A model generated the notes under the pieces. It had not been told where the DNA came from. It did not search any database and worked only from the letters and a program-made list of their open reading frames with translations. From assembly GCA_029207755.1 (NCBI GenBank), contig JARCOQ010000002.1:58953576-59017575 (forward strand): 64,000 nucleotides of DNA, given 5' to 3'. The position numbers were made by a program, and so were the translations under genes. Shown here piece by piece: positions 1 through 12,613 of the stretch (positions are counted from its first letter, which is position 1; the number at the start of each line of letters is the position of its first letter). This stretch comes from Chamaea fasciata (Eukaryota > Chordata > Aves > Passeriformes > Sylviidae).

Positions 1-318
1 GTATGAAGAGTCATGAAGTGCCTTGTTCTCACCTTGATGAGCACTTAAAATGTAATTCATTGTTGCTCTTAATTATTGTAGATTCCACAAGTGTTTACTG
101 TTTCTGGAATCCTGGAACCTCACAGCCACATGATGATGAATTAATGTAATGATCTGATCTATTTTAACAGGAATATGGTGGCAAGGGAAAATAAGATATT
201 TAGGCCAATTTGCATGACTACTTCTTGAAATTTTAATGAACTGTTCAAAAGGTGTGTTAACAGTATGGTGGAAAAGATACACCAGAATGATAACATTGTT
301 TTCCCCCAGAATATTTCT

Positions 319-350
<32 letters not shown>

Positions 351-364
351 AAAAAAACCCCCAA

Positions 365-396
<32 letters not shown>

Positions 397-400
397 AAAG
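319..400 (+). repeat. A/C-rich low-complexity tract with C10 and A21 runs
   Basis: Repeated AAAAC units are followed by C3, C5, C2 and C10 runs (C10 at 369-378) and then 21 A (379-399), leading into a purine-rich stretch. The minus strand therefore carries closely spaced G runs that could form a G-quadruplex. It is one of several such tracts in the window. Confidence 0.9.
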
Positions 401-1417
401 GAAAGGAGAGAGAAAAGGATAAAGGGACATGTGTGTTATTTATGTTAATTATGAAGAAGGTCCTCTTTAGTCATGCAATTACATTCCCATCTATCACCCA
501 GAGAAGGGGGTCTAGTGCATAAGAATTTGACAGCTGCTGTCTGCCTTACTCATTACATCAAATTCATTTCTTCTGTAGAAAAAACTGAAAAATCTTCAGC
601 AACTTTTTATCAAACTTTCAGATGTCTCATAATTTTTTTTCCTTCATCTTCTTCCATTCACCTGTGGCTTGCTTTTTGGTCATAAAAGCAAGCAGCTTCT
701 TCCTTTCCTTAGTCCCCTTCCTGAATATTAAATTATTTCCAGGCTAGTACTAGATGTAGAATGTGACTAAAAACACGTCAGAGTTTTTTTGCTATGTAAC
801 ATTTGATGCTGATGCAAATACATCCTTTTTATGGAACAATATGGGCCTTAAAATGCTATATGGGATGAACGGAACACTTATTTCCTTTAAGATTGTACTA
901 CAGAAAGAAATGGACTGTGAACAAAATAAATTTATTACTCAACAACACAAGGTGCATTTTCATTTTGTATAAAGCTTTCAGAGTATATCCTGTCTGCTAA
1001 TGAGGAACAATTTTTCAGCTTTGCCTTTCAGAAACAGACTGCCTTTTGGCCTTTTCTTTCAGACTTCTGACACAGGTCTTAGAGCCATATAGGATTTTTT
1101 AACTTTATTTCGGGAAGAATTCTTTATTTCTGGCAGATGGCATTGTAGACTGCAGGAATAAGGCATTTTAAAATAATTTTGGGAAGATGGATTATCTTCT
1201 GGAAATTTTCTGTGCAGAAATGCAAATGACAGAGATTTCCCTAAATAAATATCTTCTAGTCTTGCAAAATAATCAGTCACTTTTGAAAACTTTTGTTCAT
1301 AATGTGCATTCAATGGGAACAATCAGTGAACATTAAGCAGACAACATTGAAATTATAATTTAAAATAATAATGACATGATTATTCAACCATACAAATCAA
1401 TGTTCCTTAAAAACAAA

Positions 1418-1436
1418 ATAATAATAATAATAATAA
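1418..1436 (+). repeat. AAT trinucleotide microsatellite
   Basis: About six uninterrupted ATA/AAT units are read directly from the sequence. No associated gene is visible. Confidence 0.85.
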
Positions 1437-1850
1437 ACTACAGTCAACTCCAACCAAAGAGTTTAACTCATTTACTTGGATGAAGAACTTTTTCTTATCT
1501 ACTAAATGGGATCAAAAATACAAAAAAATCTAGTGATTTGGTTTTTCTATTTAGTGACTAGGTAGGAAGATTACAGAAAAAGTCTCTGCAGGATGCAGGT
1601 CAGACTACAAGGTTTACACTTATGCTTTGCAGCCTCAGCACTGATCAACCTATGATATCCTCCTACCTTGGTGCATGCTGCTATTTCTGAATTATAACAG
1701 GCAAGAGGAAAACTCTTTAATGAGCAGCTTATTCAGTAACTTTTCACTCTAGGGAACTACTGCTACTTCCACTGAAACATTTGACACTGGACAGGTCAGA
1801 ATAGAACATCATGTTGAACAGACTTCTGATCCAGAAAGTCAGGAGGTTCA

Positions 1851-1878
1851 CAGCTTCATCTAATCAGCTTCATCTAAT
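1851..1878 (+). repeat. 14-bp perfect tandem duplication
   Basis: The unit CAGCTTCATCTAAT occurs twice in perfect tandem (1851-1864 and 1865-1878), followed by CAG. This is probably a replication-slippage duplication and is not linked to a gene. Confidence 0.9.
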
Positions 1879-2369
1879 CAGAGTGCTACATGGACATCTT
1901 CTTGACACTTTTTTTGTTATAAACAAAGATTGTGGATGGGCCTCTTTGTCCATAAATATTTGACCATTATATTTGCTTATGCAACACAAATACATCATTA
2001 TTTAAACTAATCCTTAGGGATCTCTTTTTTTCCAGTTATGCTCTTTATAGTACCCTGCTCTTTGTATAATTTAGGTTTTGAACGTCTGTTATCACCAGCA
2101 GTTTAAGCTTGCACAAAGAGTACATAAACACACAGATGTCAAAGAAAATGTTTAGGCATTTTGTGGATGTTTTGGGTTTTTTTCCATTAATTCCATTTTA
2201 AAATTACATTAAAAAGATGTAATTTCATCTTTCATGATGAGGTAAGGCATAGCATCATGCAGTGGCTAAATATTCCATTTGAGGCTACTGCCATCTATTA
2301 TTACAGAAAACTTCTTCCTCTCTTCATTCACTTGTCTATGTTTCCATAGACATTTCCATAACCCACATC

Positions 2370-2460
2370 ATGTACCCTATGTCAATACTGCTAAACAAAA
2401 TAGGGCTGAGGCGAGTCCTGAACCCTAAGGGACAGGTTGGCTTATATTTGTGTTTTTCAT
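2370..2460 (-). mobile_element. possible old CR1 reverse-transcriptase relic
   Basis: The stretch around AACAAAATAGGGCTGAG, followed by CCTGAACCCTAAGGGACA, resembles the reverse complement of the CR1 block that encodes the QGSVLGPVLFNIF part of the RT. Spacing and several bases differ, and I see no matching flanks. It could be chance or another CR1/L3-type LINE. Confidence 0.3.
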
Positions 2461-5400
2461 AGCTAGCCATGTCCTTCGGAATATACTGGTCTCATGGGAC
2501 ACAAAACCCTCAGCCCCAGGTCCCATCTACAATGTGTGATGCCTTTTGGATCCCACAAATACTGCTAGCTATTCTCCCCTATGAAAGGCGGGGAGTGTCT
2601 CAATACAAAATGCTTGAAGTACTATTTCCAGGGGACACTCCATGCTGGAAGTTCAAGAACAGTATTTTTGAATCCAGGCTGATAAGGAGTAAGAGGATCA
2701 TGAGAAAAAGATACTTCACTAAAACTAGAAGGAACACGATTTATAGGACAAACACCTTTAGTGTTTCAAAGATGTGTTTGTTAAGGATTCTACTATATCC
2801 TTTCAAGCTACCATGCTCTATTTCACCTCGTGAATAATCTTATGCCTAATGCTACTTGCAGTGGTCATGCTGTCAGTCAGGTTACTCTTCTTAAGCAAGA
2901 CTGACAGCAAATGGTTCTCTTTGCCTTGACCAGCCACAACAAATCAAAGGGGTTCTTTTCTGGAGATTTGAGAAAAGTCATTCTCCATTCCTACCTCATG
3001 GAAGTCTTTGATCTGTCTGCTAAAAGTGCCCATTAGTGATGATGGACATGGGTTTACAAGAAACCCGACTGTCATTTCTTTCCTTTCATGATGGAGGAAG
3101 TATAGATAAAAAATTTCTTTTAAAAAATTAATTTCTGTAAAACATTTATCTCTTCCTTTGACAGACACAAGTTCTTGAAGAGGAAAACTGTATTTCAGGA
3201 TACCCAGAAGACTCTGGGAAAAACTCTGAAACCACAAAATCTGTGGGAGTGGCAAGCTCTAGCACAGCTGTGTTTACTGAGTCTCAGAAAAAGTCTGAAA
3301 ACAAGAACTGTAGCCTGGAGAATGTGCAGTGATCTGGAAAGGGAACCAGTGCTCAAATTCTTCAGAGTCAGAGAAGTGATGGGAAACTGATCCTCTGAGT
3401 TCCTGTGATTGTTATGCTGTGCTCTCTCAAGATAGCAAGCAGGTGTCTTGAGAGAGGTAGCTCAGATCAGATCAATGTTCAGCTCCTGTAGATACCTGTT
3501 GTAGGATATCTCCCTCAGATTTTGAAATTTTAGTTTTATAATTGGCCCTCTAAAAGACTGGGGAAAATGTCATCTACAGAAATTGTAAATTAATGGGTAT
3601 CGAGAAAAGCTGATTCAGGAAAAGAAGATAAACAGTTAAACAGACATTCACAAAGAATACGCTAAAATAAAAAAAAAATAGATTAACAGGAAACTTTATT
3701 TGTAATTGTTCATAACAATTACGAGATCTAACAAGCACCTCAGCAGATAAAGAAGCAGTAGCTTTATAAAGATCAAAAATAAGTATTTTTTCATACAGTG
3801 TGTAACTAAAAAGTGAATTTTATTTTCAGAGGAACTTGATAAATCTCATAAGTGCCAAAATGTTCAGAAAGTGAAGTTCATTCTGTACTTACGTAAGACA
3901 GAGGTCTGGATGAAACTTCCAGTTCTAGAAGCCCTAGACAGCTCATGCCTGGAACAGGAGAGCAAGAACTGAGAAAATGTCACTTACCCTTGCTTGTTCA
4001 TCATGTTCCTCTAATCATTCACTGCAGGCTACGGGATGTTAGTCTAAGTAGTTAGTTGTTAGTTGTAAGATGTTAGTTGTTTTCTGCTATGGGGACACTA
4101 ATGTTTTTGGAGACCTGTAGGATTTTCACAAATGCCACCTTATAGACAGAATTCAGTACTGAACTTAATTATCTCCCACCTGAGATGGATTCATTCATTC
4201 AAGAAATAGTACACTATGTACTCTCCCACAGTGCCCATTCAAATTGCTTGAACGAAGACAACCTTTTCTGATGCTGCGTGATACTGGTTTTATATAAATA
4301 TATACCAATTTACCTTTGCATACTTTTTTATGTATAAAACCCGAGCAATGTTCTATCCTAAGTTGAACACAATGAATGTTTCTGTCATTTTTTCCCTTAA
4401 CATAATGCATTAAATTTGCCTCTGGATGATTTCTATCAGCCTAGCCCAGATGATATTAAGACGGCAGTAACTACACACTGCAAGGGAGTGATTTTCAGGG
4501 CCAAGTACCATGACTTGTGCTCAAACTGTTAGTCCTTTCTACATATTATTTTTCTTATCCTTATGTAAGGCCCCCAAAACATTTTCTCAAAGAACCCCTT
4601 AAAGGAGCTTTTGTGATTTTTATGTACTCTGAGTTAGCTTCATGGAAGCAATATCAACGAGGTATTTCTCAAGGGGTCAAAACAACAAAAAACTTTACCG
4701 GTAACTTCAGCAAATGAGACAACTTTGACAAAAGCTTAAAGCACCATTCAATCAACATAAATCACATTTGAAAGCATTTTCTTGGTCCATTCAGCTTAGC
4801 AAACTCCAAGCCTGTCTGATTTTAAGTTCCTCAAAATTCTGTGAAGAAGGAATTTAAAGAAGGAGAAAAAGAGTAAGAAAGAAAAGATATGGAAAGAAAA
4901 ATAAAGCTACCACTCCCTGTTACAGCAGTGTCCAGCTGGTATGACTTCCAAAAGGAGGCAGGGTCAAGACTTGTGCTTGCCTCATGCTTTGGTTTAAGTA
5001 GCCCTTGTCCTTCCTGGGCCCTTCCCCCAGGTGGGAGTTCCTCTCCGGTAGCCACCCTGGGGTTGGGTTGGCACTTCAGGAGTAGCTGCGGAGCATTGTC
5101 TCCAGTGTGCCAGTGAATCTGAGGCTATGCCTCTGATGAGTGGGTCCATTTTCAGATGTTGGGATTCATGAGATTTTGAAGGACTGGGATGGGAACTCTG
5201 ACTAGTTCAGTATTATCTACACCACATTATGAGAGAGGGTTTTCCACAAACACAGTTTGAGTTTTTGGATAAGGTAAACTGATTCAGACACTCAGAAAGA
5301 GTTTAAAATAAATGAAAGATTTTTGACGGAAGAAGAAAGAAAATAATTTATCTTCCTCTATGACTTTAAGCATAAACCTTGTTGTTTGTAATGCTTTGTT

Positions 5401-8400
5401 GTTTTTCCCAACTAATTTCAGTCAAAAAAGTGAATGTACTGTAGTCATCACAGTAAAGCTAAGGTGAGTGGCTGAATCCTGTCAGTCTGTTGATATCTGG
5501 AGTGATACCCAAAGATAATTGTTGCCCACTGTGCATAGTAATGAGAACTCAAAGATGCAGATTTTAAAAAAGCAGGAACTTAACCTTAAAACCTGCAATC
5601 AAGATTTTCACAGAGACAACTGTGAAAGATGCAGTGGTGCTACAAAATAAACAAGTTGTAGAGTGTTATATACATAAAGTTGTCTGTAAAAGAAAAAGCC
5701 AGGAGTAAACAAGATATGAATTGTTTTCTGCACTGTAACTCTTCATATGACCTTAATGTTTTGCTACAAATGTGAGCAATTCAGAAAAAAGAGACCATGG
5801 AGCATCATATTTACAAGAAGCCTTACATTCCATCAAGAGATAAGCATATGAAGCCAGAAAAGAAAAGAGGACATAAAGATTTATGTGATGGATATTAGTA
5901 ATGGCTGGTATTATTCCTTACTGTACAATAATAGGAAGAAGAAATCCATTTCACATTTTAGAATACAATTCAGGATGTTAACAGATTGCGATTCGTCTGC
6001 ATATTGAATATGTTGTAGAAAAATAATGTATCTGAATGATAATCATAAAGGATGCAAAAAGCAAACAATACAAAGTTGTACAATTACAGTAATGAGGTTG
6101 CTTTAAACCGGTTTTATATTTTGATATCTACAGATAGGTGGAGCTAATCTTTCCTTGAATGTTCTCAAGGACACTCAATTTATCCATTTAAAAAACACTC
6201 ATTTCAAGAAAACAGAATCACTAAACATCCAAAGCTAAGGAGGATGCATCTATAATTTACAGCAACGGGAACTCCTCCTGTGGCCCTGTCTTTGTTAACA
6301 TAATCAACTATGTCACTCATTTAATACAAAGTTGGGGATGATGTTCATTGACTATTGTCATTCAAAATGAGTAATATAAAGACTTGTTTAGCACACATTT
6401 TTCAGACCCTGCTCTGAACACTGAGTTATTCATTTTACCAGAGACTCTTTCTTCTCTGGAGTCTCAAACACTAGGCAACCAATAGGCCTTCACTTCCAGC
6501 CTGTGTTACTGCAGTGCTGTATTACAGGTGAAGTCCAGCAGAACAAATGGGTTTAGGTGAGCAGTATCTAGAAGCTCAGGTCAGACAAGAAAATGGCAGT
6601 TCCAGATGTTCTCCGTTACAGGACTAATGTGAATAAGGCTGTTTTGTAGACCAAACAAGGGGTCTCAGACTAATTTTGCTGTTTTAAAGATAGACATCTA
6701 AAAATTTGCTTCCCAGATGAATAAGAAATTGCAGCAGCAGGCTGCTCTTGCTGAAGTAACACCAGCAGGGAGCCATGGTGATCCTAGAGCAGGTAGTGCT
6801 CTCATCATGGGCTGCAGTCCTACAGGGCCTGAACAGAGTGGGCAGAGCTACAGACTGATCCCAATGTCCATCATTAGCTCCCAACATGGCAATCAATCCA
6901 TCATCTACAGAATGCATCCACAGGGTCCCATCGGGGGCACCAAGACATGGGACAGAGACAGCTTCTGAGGCAAGATAGAGAGTACATATAAGGATCCATC
7001 CATGGGACAACTACCCATAGAATAAGGATGAGGCCAATCTAGGAGGTAGGGCTGGGGACAGGAACCCCTATAATGTACCCTAGGCAGTGTTTGGAGGCCC
7101 AAGATTGAGCTGGAATTTGGCTCCTGGGCTTGTGGTCGAAGTGGCAGTGTAGCAGCCAGACTGCTCCAGGCCATTAAAACCCATTAGTGCACTCATGACA
7201 CAAATTTAATATCCAAGCTAATTCTCTGCTGGTTTTCAGCATTGTCCCCCCTCTGCAAAACTTACCTTTCTTTTTTAGATTTTTTTTTTTTCTGAATTCT
7301 GGTTATTGCTGCTTTTCTTCCACATGCTTTATATCTCAAAAAGTCTTTCTGATGGGTGCTAATTTGTACAAGACTTGCTAAAATTAACACCAGACTACGG
7401 ATTTATGGAAAGCCTTCTTAGCTTTTACTACATTAATTATTATCATGATATTCCTCCAAATAGCTTGGTGACATTTTTATGCAAATATTTCATTGACTTA
7501 TTTACAGACTTTCCTAGGTCTGAAAAGTTCCGGTGTTCAAGCCAGAGCACAAAGAGATCCCAAGCCATGGAAATGCACTGCAGCACATTCTTCCTACTTC
7601 CAATGGATTTAGGTAGTTTTGAAGCAATTATCATCTGTGAAACCAGGAAGCCTAAAACTGGATATCAGGTGTTTTTCCTTTGCTAATGATTTTTTCAGTA
7701 CTTTCTGGTCTTTACTGACAATTTTGTGTCATACTTCTACCTCACTGCACAATCTTCTCTTTCAGATAATTAATAAAATGTATTAAAGAGCATGGAGTTT
7801 AAAGTGAAGCCTTAGAGTACCCCTCTGTTAATGCACTGGAATTTTTTTAATCCTCATGTTTTCTATTTCTTAACCAATTCTGTCAGTTTTATCCCCTTGG
7901 CCTATCTTTAATATTAAAAATAATTTGTGCTACAGTTATCACTGACAATTTTCAAATTTGTTACTTTTTTTCTCTTAAAACATCTCTCACCTGGCTTAAC
8001 AGAGACAGCTACAATAGTCTAGATGCTAATATTGATCTAATCAATGAAAAGATGCTAAGCAGCCTCATATTACTGGTGCCTCATGTCGGAAAAAAATGTA
8101 TGAAAAGAGGTGGTGTAAGTGACATACAATAAATACTGTCGGTGCCGATGAATCTTGAATTTCTTTCTGATCAGTGTTGACACTAAGAATGTCTGTACCA
8201 ATATTTCAGAAAGACTATATCCCATTTGGTAAGGACCTTGGGTTGGGTCATGACGGAATTGTGATAGAAAGTTACCAGACTTGAAAGAATTTCAGCTCAT
8301 GTGTCCTGCTTTTAAGGGAAAGGAGGTATACTACTATTTAGCCCCTTATAAACTAAGGATGAAGCTCCTCCTCTGCCCTTTGGGATGAAACCAATCCTAA

Positions 8401-10790
8401 TGGGATGTGTTACACATGTCCTGTAGAAAGCTTCTGAATTGAACCATTAATATGAACATAACAGGAAAGACCTATAACATCTGAGTACTAGCTCTGAGGA
8501 GTGATGAATTTTCCAGCCACTGAAAAGTGATCTGATTTAGAGCAGAGAATCTACAGCTAAGGTTTCTGTCTTGTTTTCTGTGGCTATCTATATTTCACCA
8601 ATTTTTAAAGAGGATAACTCAGGTGGTTAGGTACCTAATTTTCATGTTGATGTAGGCAGGATGAGCCTGTCCCTAGACAAATAGGAGAGTTGATCATCTA
8701 ACAGTGAAGTATCTGTGGATGCTGGGTTACCTGTGAGATCAGATACAAGCTGAACTGTGATTGTATTTTTAGTATCTAAACTTTGTTTCTCCCACTTTAA
8801 GCACTTGGGTTCTCATTTGGATATGGCCATTTGAGAGTGTAGAACAAAACCTCAGCTGAAGTCAATGATACAACTGTAGTGTATAATCCCACTGGTAATC
8901 CCAGTTTTTTCAGCAAATAAAAGATCAATGTATCCCCCTCACAAAAGGCTGTGCACCAAAACCAGCATAGATATAGACAGGCAAATTTAGTTTTCACGTT
9001 GACCTTGATGTAGTGAGGGATGCTTACAGAGGTTCTCACTGTTCTTCTGCTTCCTATGCCTTCAGCTCCTTCAATTATACTCCAAGGTCTCCTTCCAATA
9101 TTGATTTGAAAATTACCTCCCTTTCTGACATGGAAATGATGTATTTCAGGACATAACTGAATACATTTCTAACAGGTCTTAAACGGCATTTTTAGCAAGA
9201 TACTAAAGCCTAGGAATCTTCCTTCCTTGTCTGTGATGTGCTCCATTTGTTGTGCCCTATGAGGTATTCCCAGACTGCTTGGTGCCTCCAGGACAATGAG
9301 TTTGTTTCCCATGGTTATGTCATTCTTCATCAACAAAAGGCTCAAAAGTTCACTGGCACATCAGTTCTTTTCATATTTTGCAAAAGATCTTAAGCAGCTT
9401 ATTAAAGGGACAATAATAGTATAGATTAATCATTATGAGACTGTCTGTATTACAAGGTTCTAGAATTTTTAAAACACTTTTTTTGTGTGTGTAAATTTAA
9501 ATGTGCAGTCTTTATTTATTAACAGTTTTGGCTAACTGTAATGTGTCTTTCTTATTCTACTCTGTCTTTCTTATCCCTGACTTATGCATAGCTTTATACA
9601 CTTGGTTTTATCTCAGTCTGAGGCTGACTTAACATTAAGTGACCCAGCCTGAGGCTCTAGATACTGATTGTGTTGTCTCCTCCAGTCCTTGCCAGCTGCA
9701 TATCTGGCCAAAGGTATTTAAGAAGAGGAAAAAAACCCAAACCTGAAGGAAAAAAAAAAAAGGAAAAATAACAATACATTATGATCTAATCTTATTTATT
9801 TAGTGTCAACAGAGGAAGCTAACTGAAATCAGAGATTAAATTAATGTTGTTGTTCTCTCAAAATATTATATTTTTTAAAATTTGATTGTACAGATTATAT
9901 TTCAGTATCTGTAATGGTCCTCAGAATCTGGTCTGTATTAGATAAGGAAGCTCTTATGTTTTTGACACTTGTGCCATAAGGTCTTCTAACACTTCTTTTC
10001 TCTTTGATCCAACAAAAACAGGAAAACTCATAAATAGCACTTTTTAATGTCTTTAGATTTTTACACTTTTCTCCTTTTTTTGTTCTTTGCCACAGAAACG
10101 TTTTTGTCTCTGCCTAGGCACATGAAGACTACTTACAGGATTTAGCATGCTCAATAGTTGTTAGCAGTTTGTCAATGCGTAGGTTAAGGTGAAAATGCTT
10201 TAGGTCAAAATATACATACCAACATAGCAGAAGTGGATGGCAGCAACTGATTTGCCTTCATAATATAGAATATTAAAGGTCCTATTTTTGCTTGTTCATG
10301 GTTTTCCTTTTCATAATGATGTTATAAATATTTCATCGCTGAGATAATTTTGTTTTCTCCTTTGTTAAAAACAATTTCACATTCATTGAATCTGCAAAAC
10401 ATTCATTTCCCATCTTTCTACCTCACAAATAAAACCAAATCAGATCCTACCATTTTTTAAAGTTATGTAACTTATGAATACTACTTTCTGATGTCATAAT
10501 TACCATGTCTACTTGTAGCCCAGGTTATTTGAATCAGGGGACTGAGAAAAAGAATACATACACTTGTGTCCAATGAAGGACCAATCACTGTGAAAGGAAC
10601 ATGTTCAAACCCAACCTCCTAGTTATCTTCTCATTTGTAGTGTTAGCATAGAGAGACCTAATGACCTACATTGTTGAAGAAACATCTGCTTCTCATCGGG
10701 AAATGTCCATAACTACATAAACAGAAAAAAGGAAATCAGATTACTTGCAAAAGTGATTTTGTTGCTGTGTTATATAAACTGAGATTTTCC

Positions 10791-10809
10791 TTTTTTTTTT
10801 TTTTTTTTT
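10791..10809. repeat. T19 homopolymer
   Basis: Nineteen consecutive T residues. No recognisable retroelement body lies next to it, so I do not call it a poly(A) tail. Confidence 0.9.
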
Positions 10810-11285
10810 GTGGATCTTTACAGTGAACATAACTGTTTCTTTAACTGTCTTAACTCAGTATCATGATTTACCCTGACAGCTGTTTTACTGATAACATAAC
10901 TTTGAATGATTAATTATTAATATTTTTTTTTTTTTTAAATTTTAGTGATGCAACTGACTGAAATTCTGCACCAGTCGTTTGGTCAAAGTCCAAACACTAG
11001 AAAAAGTTCTGCTCTGAATTAACGAAAGATTACAGTAAACAATGTGTTTGCGTGCTTTCTTTTAGTTAAATCTAGAATTCTAAGCAAGCAAAGACATTGG
11101 CCCAACTCATAATTCTTTTGAAGTCAGTTCTTTGCTGTGTGAGGATTTGAGATTGTGGTTTTGAAACACAAAGCTGGAAAAAAATATATGTCAAATGTCC
11201 AGAGGCCATAAACTGTAAAGACAAAAGCTTGTATCTAATTTATGAAGTTTGGCTAGTGTTGCATTTTTATGGTCATTTTCTGTCC

Positions 11286-11304
11286 TTTTTTTTTTTTTTT
11301 TTTT
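11286..11304. repeat. T19 homopolymer
   Basis: Nineteen consecutive T residues, about 0.5 kb from the T19 at 10791. No adjacent element is recognised. Confidence 0.9.
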
Positions 11305-12390
11305 AAAGTTAAAATGTCAAATGAAGTTCTATAAAGAATAACACATGTTCTTTCCATTCTCTGGTGTGGATATATTCTGCTTTTGGGCATTCTTTCACTG
11401 TCAATACTTACATCTGTTGTTTAAAATGCTACTCCTGATACAATTGTTTTTTAAATGCAAACCCATATGTGTGATCTCAAGAGAAACTGGTAAATTTTAC
11501 CAAATGGGCATCCCTAAATTGCATGCCATCTGCAGCTAGCGATGAAAGAACTAAACCCAGTCATCTGTGATCTTCCACCACTGCATCTATCATTTTGATT
11601 GACTCTAGGGAAATCAACAGCTTTTGGCTTGAACTTTTCTCACCCCAACAGGTTATTATGGACTGGTTGAGATGTACTGGCTAAAGAATGATATCTTTTA
11701 TCCACAGCTCGGCTTTAATCTGTTTTCTTGTGAAAACCAGAAGAAAAGATCCAAATTTCAGTAAAGAAAAAGCAGGAACATACTCTAGCTCTGATTCAGA
11801 TTTTATGAGGTATAAGTGCGCAGGCATATTAACTCAGAAAGGTTGTTAAATATGTAAGGTGTGGAAGAATTTAAGAAACATTATTATTGCCTATGCAGTT
11901 GTAAGTTAATATTACTAGGAAAAAAAATGCCATGAACTTCTCAAAACAATGTGTTCACATTCTCAAGGCATAATTGTCAAAGTGGGAATTAATGTGTAAT
12001 AGCATGTGGGACTTTAGCATCATCTGAGAAAGAGACAGAGAGAGGGGAAAAGAAGGGGAAAATTATACACAGATGTTACCTCACTGAGGAAAATGTCCCT
12101 GAAATCCTATTGATCTTTAACTGTTATGTTGTCCCTCTACCCCCACCATTCATTTCTACCTCATAACATACTCCTTTAAATAATAAAAGTTATTGATCTA
12201 ATTAAAACTGCAGTTAAAAAATAACTGGAAATATGTTGATACACACCTTGTTCTAACTGACAAAAGGCCTGACAAATATAAACACCTAAACTTCATCAGC
12301 CTAACTAAACACTTCATAATTTGTACTTGATTATTCCCTAACTAGAAGAACTAATAAGTTCAGAAAAAAAAGATCTGAGAATCAGCTCTG

Positions 12391-12613
12391 GAAAAACAAA
12401 ACAAAACAAAACAAAATAAAATTAAAAAATAATTTAAAAAAAACCCCAAAACCCCCCCTCAAAAAAAAACCCCAACAAAACAAAACAAAAAACCCCAAAC
12501 AAACAAACAAACAAACAAAACCTCCAACCCCCCCAAAACAAACAAACAAACAAAGCCAAAACAAACAAAAAAACCCAACCCACCAAACAAAAAACAAACT
12601 CAATCAAAAAACT
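12391..12613 (+). repeat. 220-bp A/C-rich tract with spaced C-runs
   Basis: The tract consists almost entirely of A and C: AAAAC units, C4 (12444), C7 (12452), C4 (12470), C4 (12493), an AAAC tetranucleotide stretch and C7 (12528). Base composition is extremely strand-asymmetric. The minus strand reads as G runs separated by T-rich loops. Antisense open frames rich in F, C and L across it are artefacts. Confidence 0.92.

Larger units (their letters stand above)
1..2369. other. AT-rich non-coding DNA, no gene recognised
   Basis: I see no exon, RNA gene or recognisable transposon here. The open frames are short and have no coding character. The interval holds an A/C-rich tract (319-400), a 14-bp tandem duplication (1851-1878) and a short AAT microsatellite (about 1418-1436). 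Confidence 0.6.
2461..12390. other. AT-rich non-coding DNA, no gene recognised
   Basis: About 10 kb in which I cannot support a gene or a named transposon. It contains homopolymer T tracts (10791-10809, about 10923-10936, 11286-11304), purine-rich stretches (about 4845-4905 and 12027-12062) and a less AT-rich segment (about 6680-7190) that may be an unrecognised old repeat. Two short splice-site-bounded segments (3893-3948 minus, 5422-5463 plus) are discussed under findings. Confidence 0.55.
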
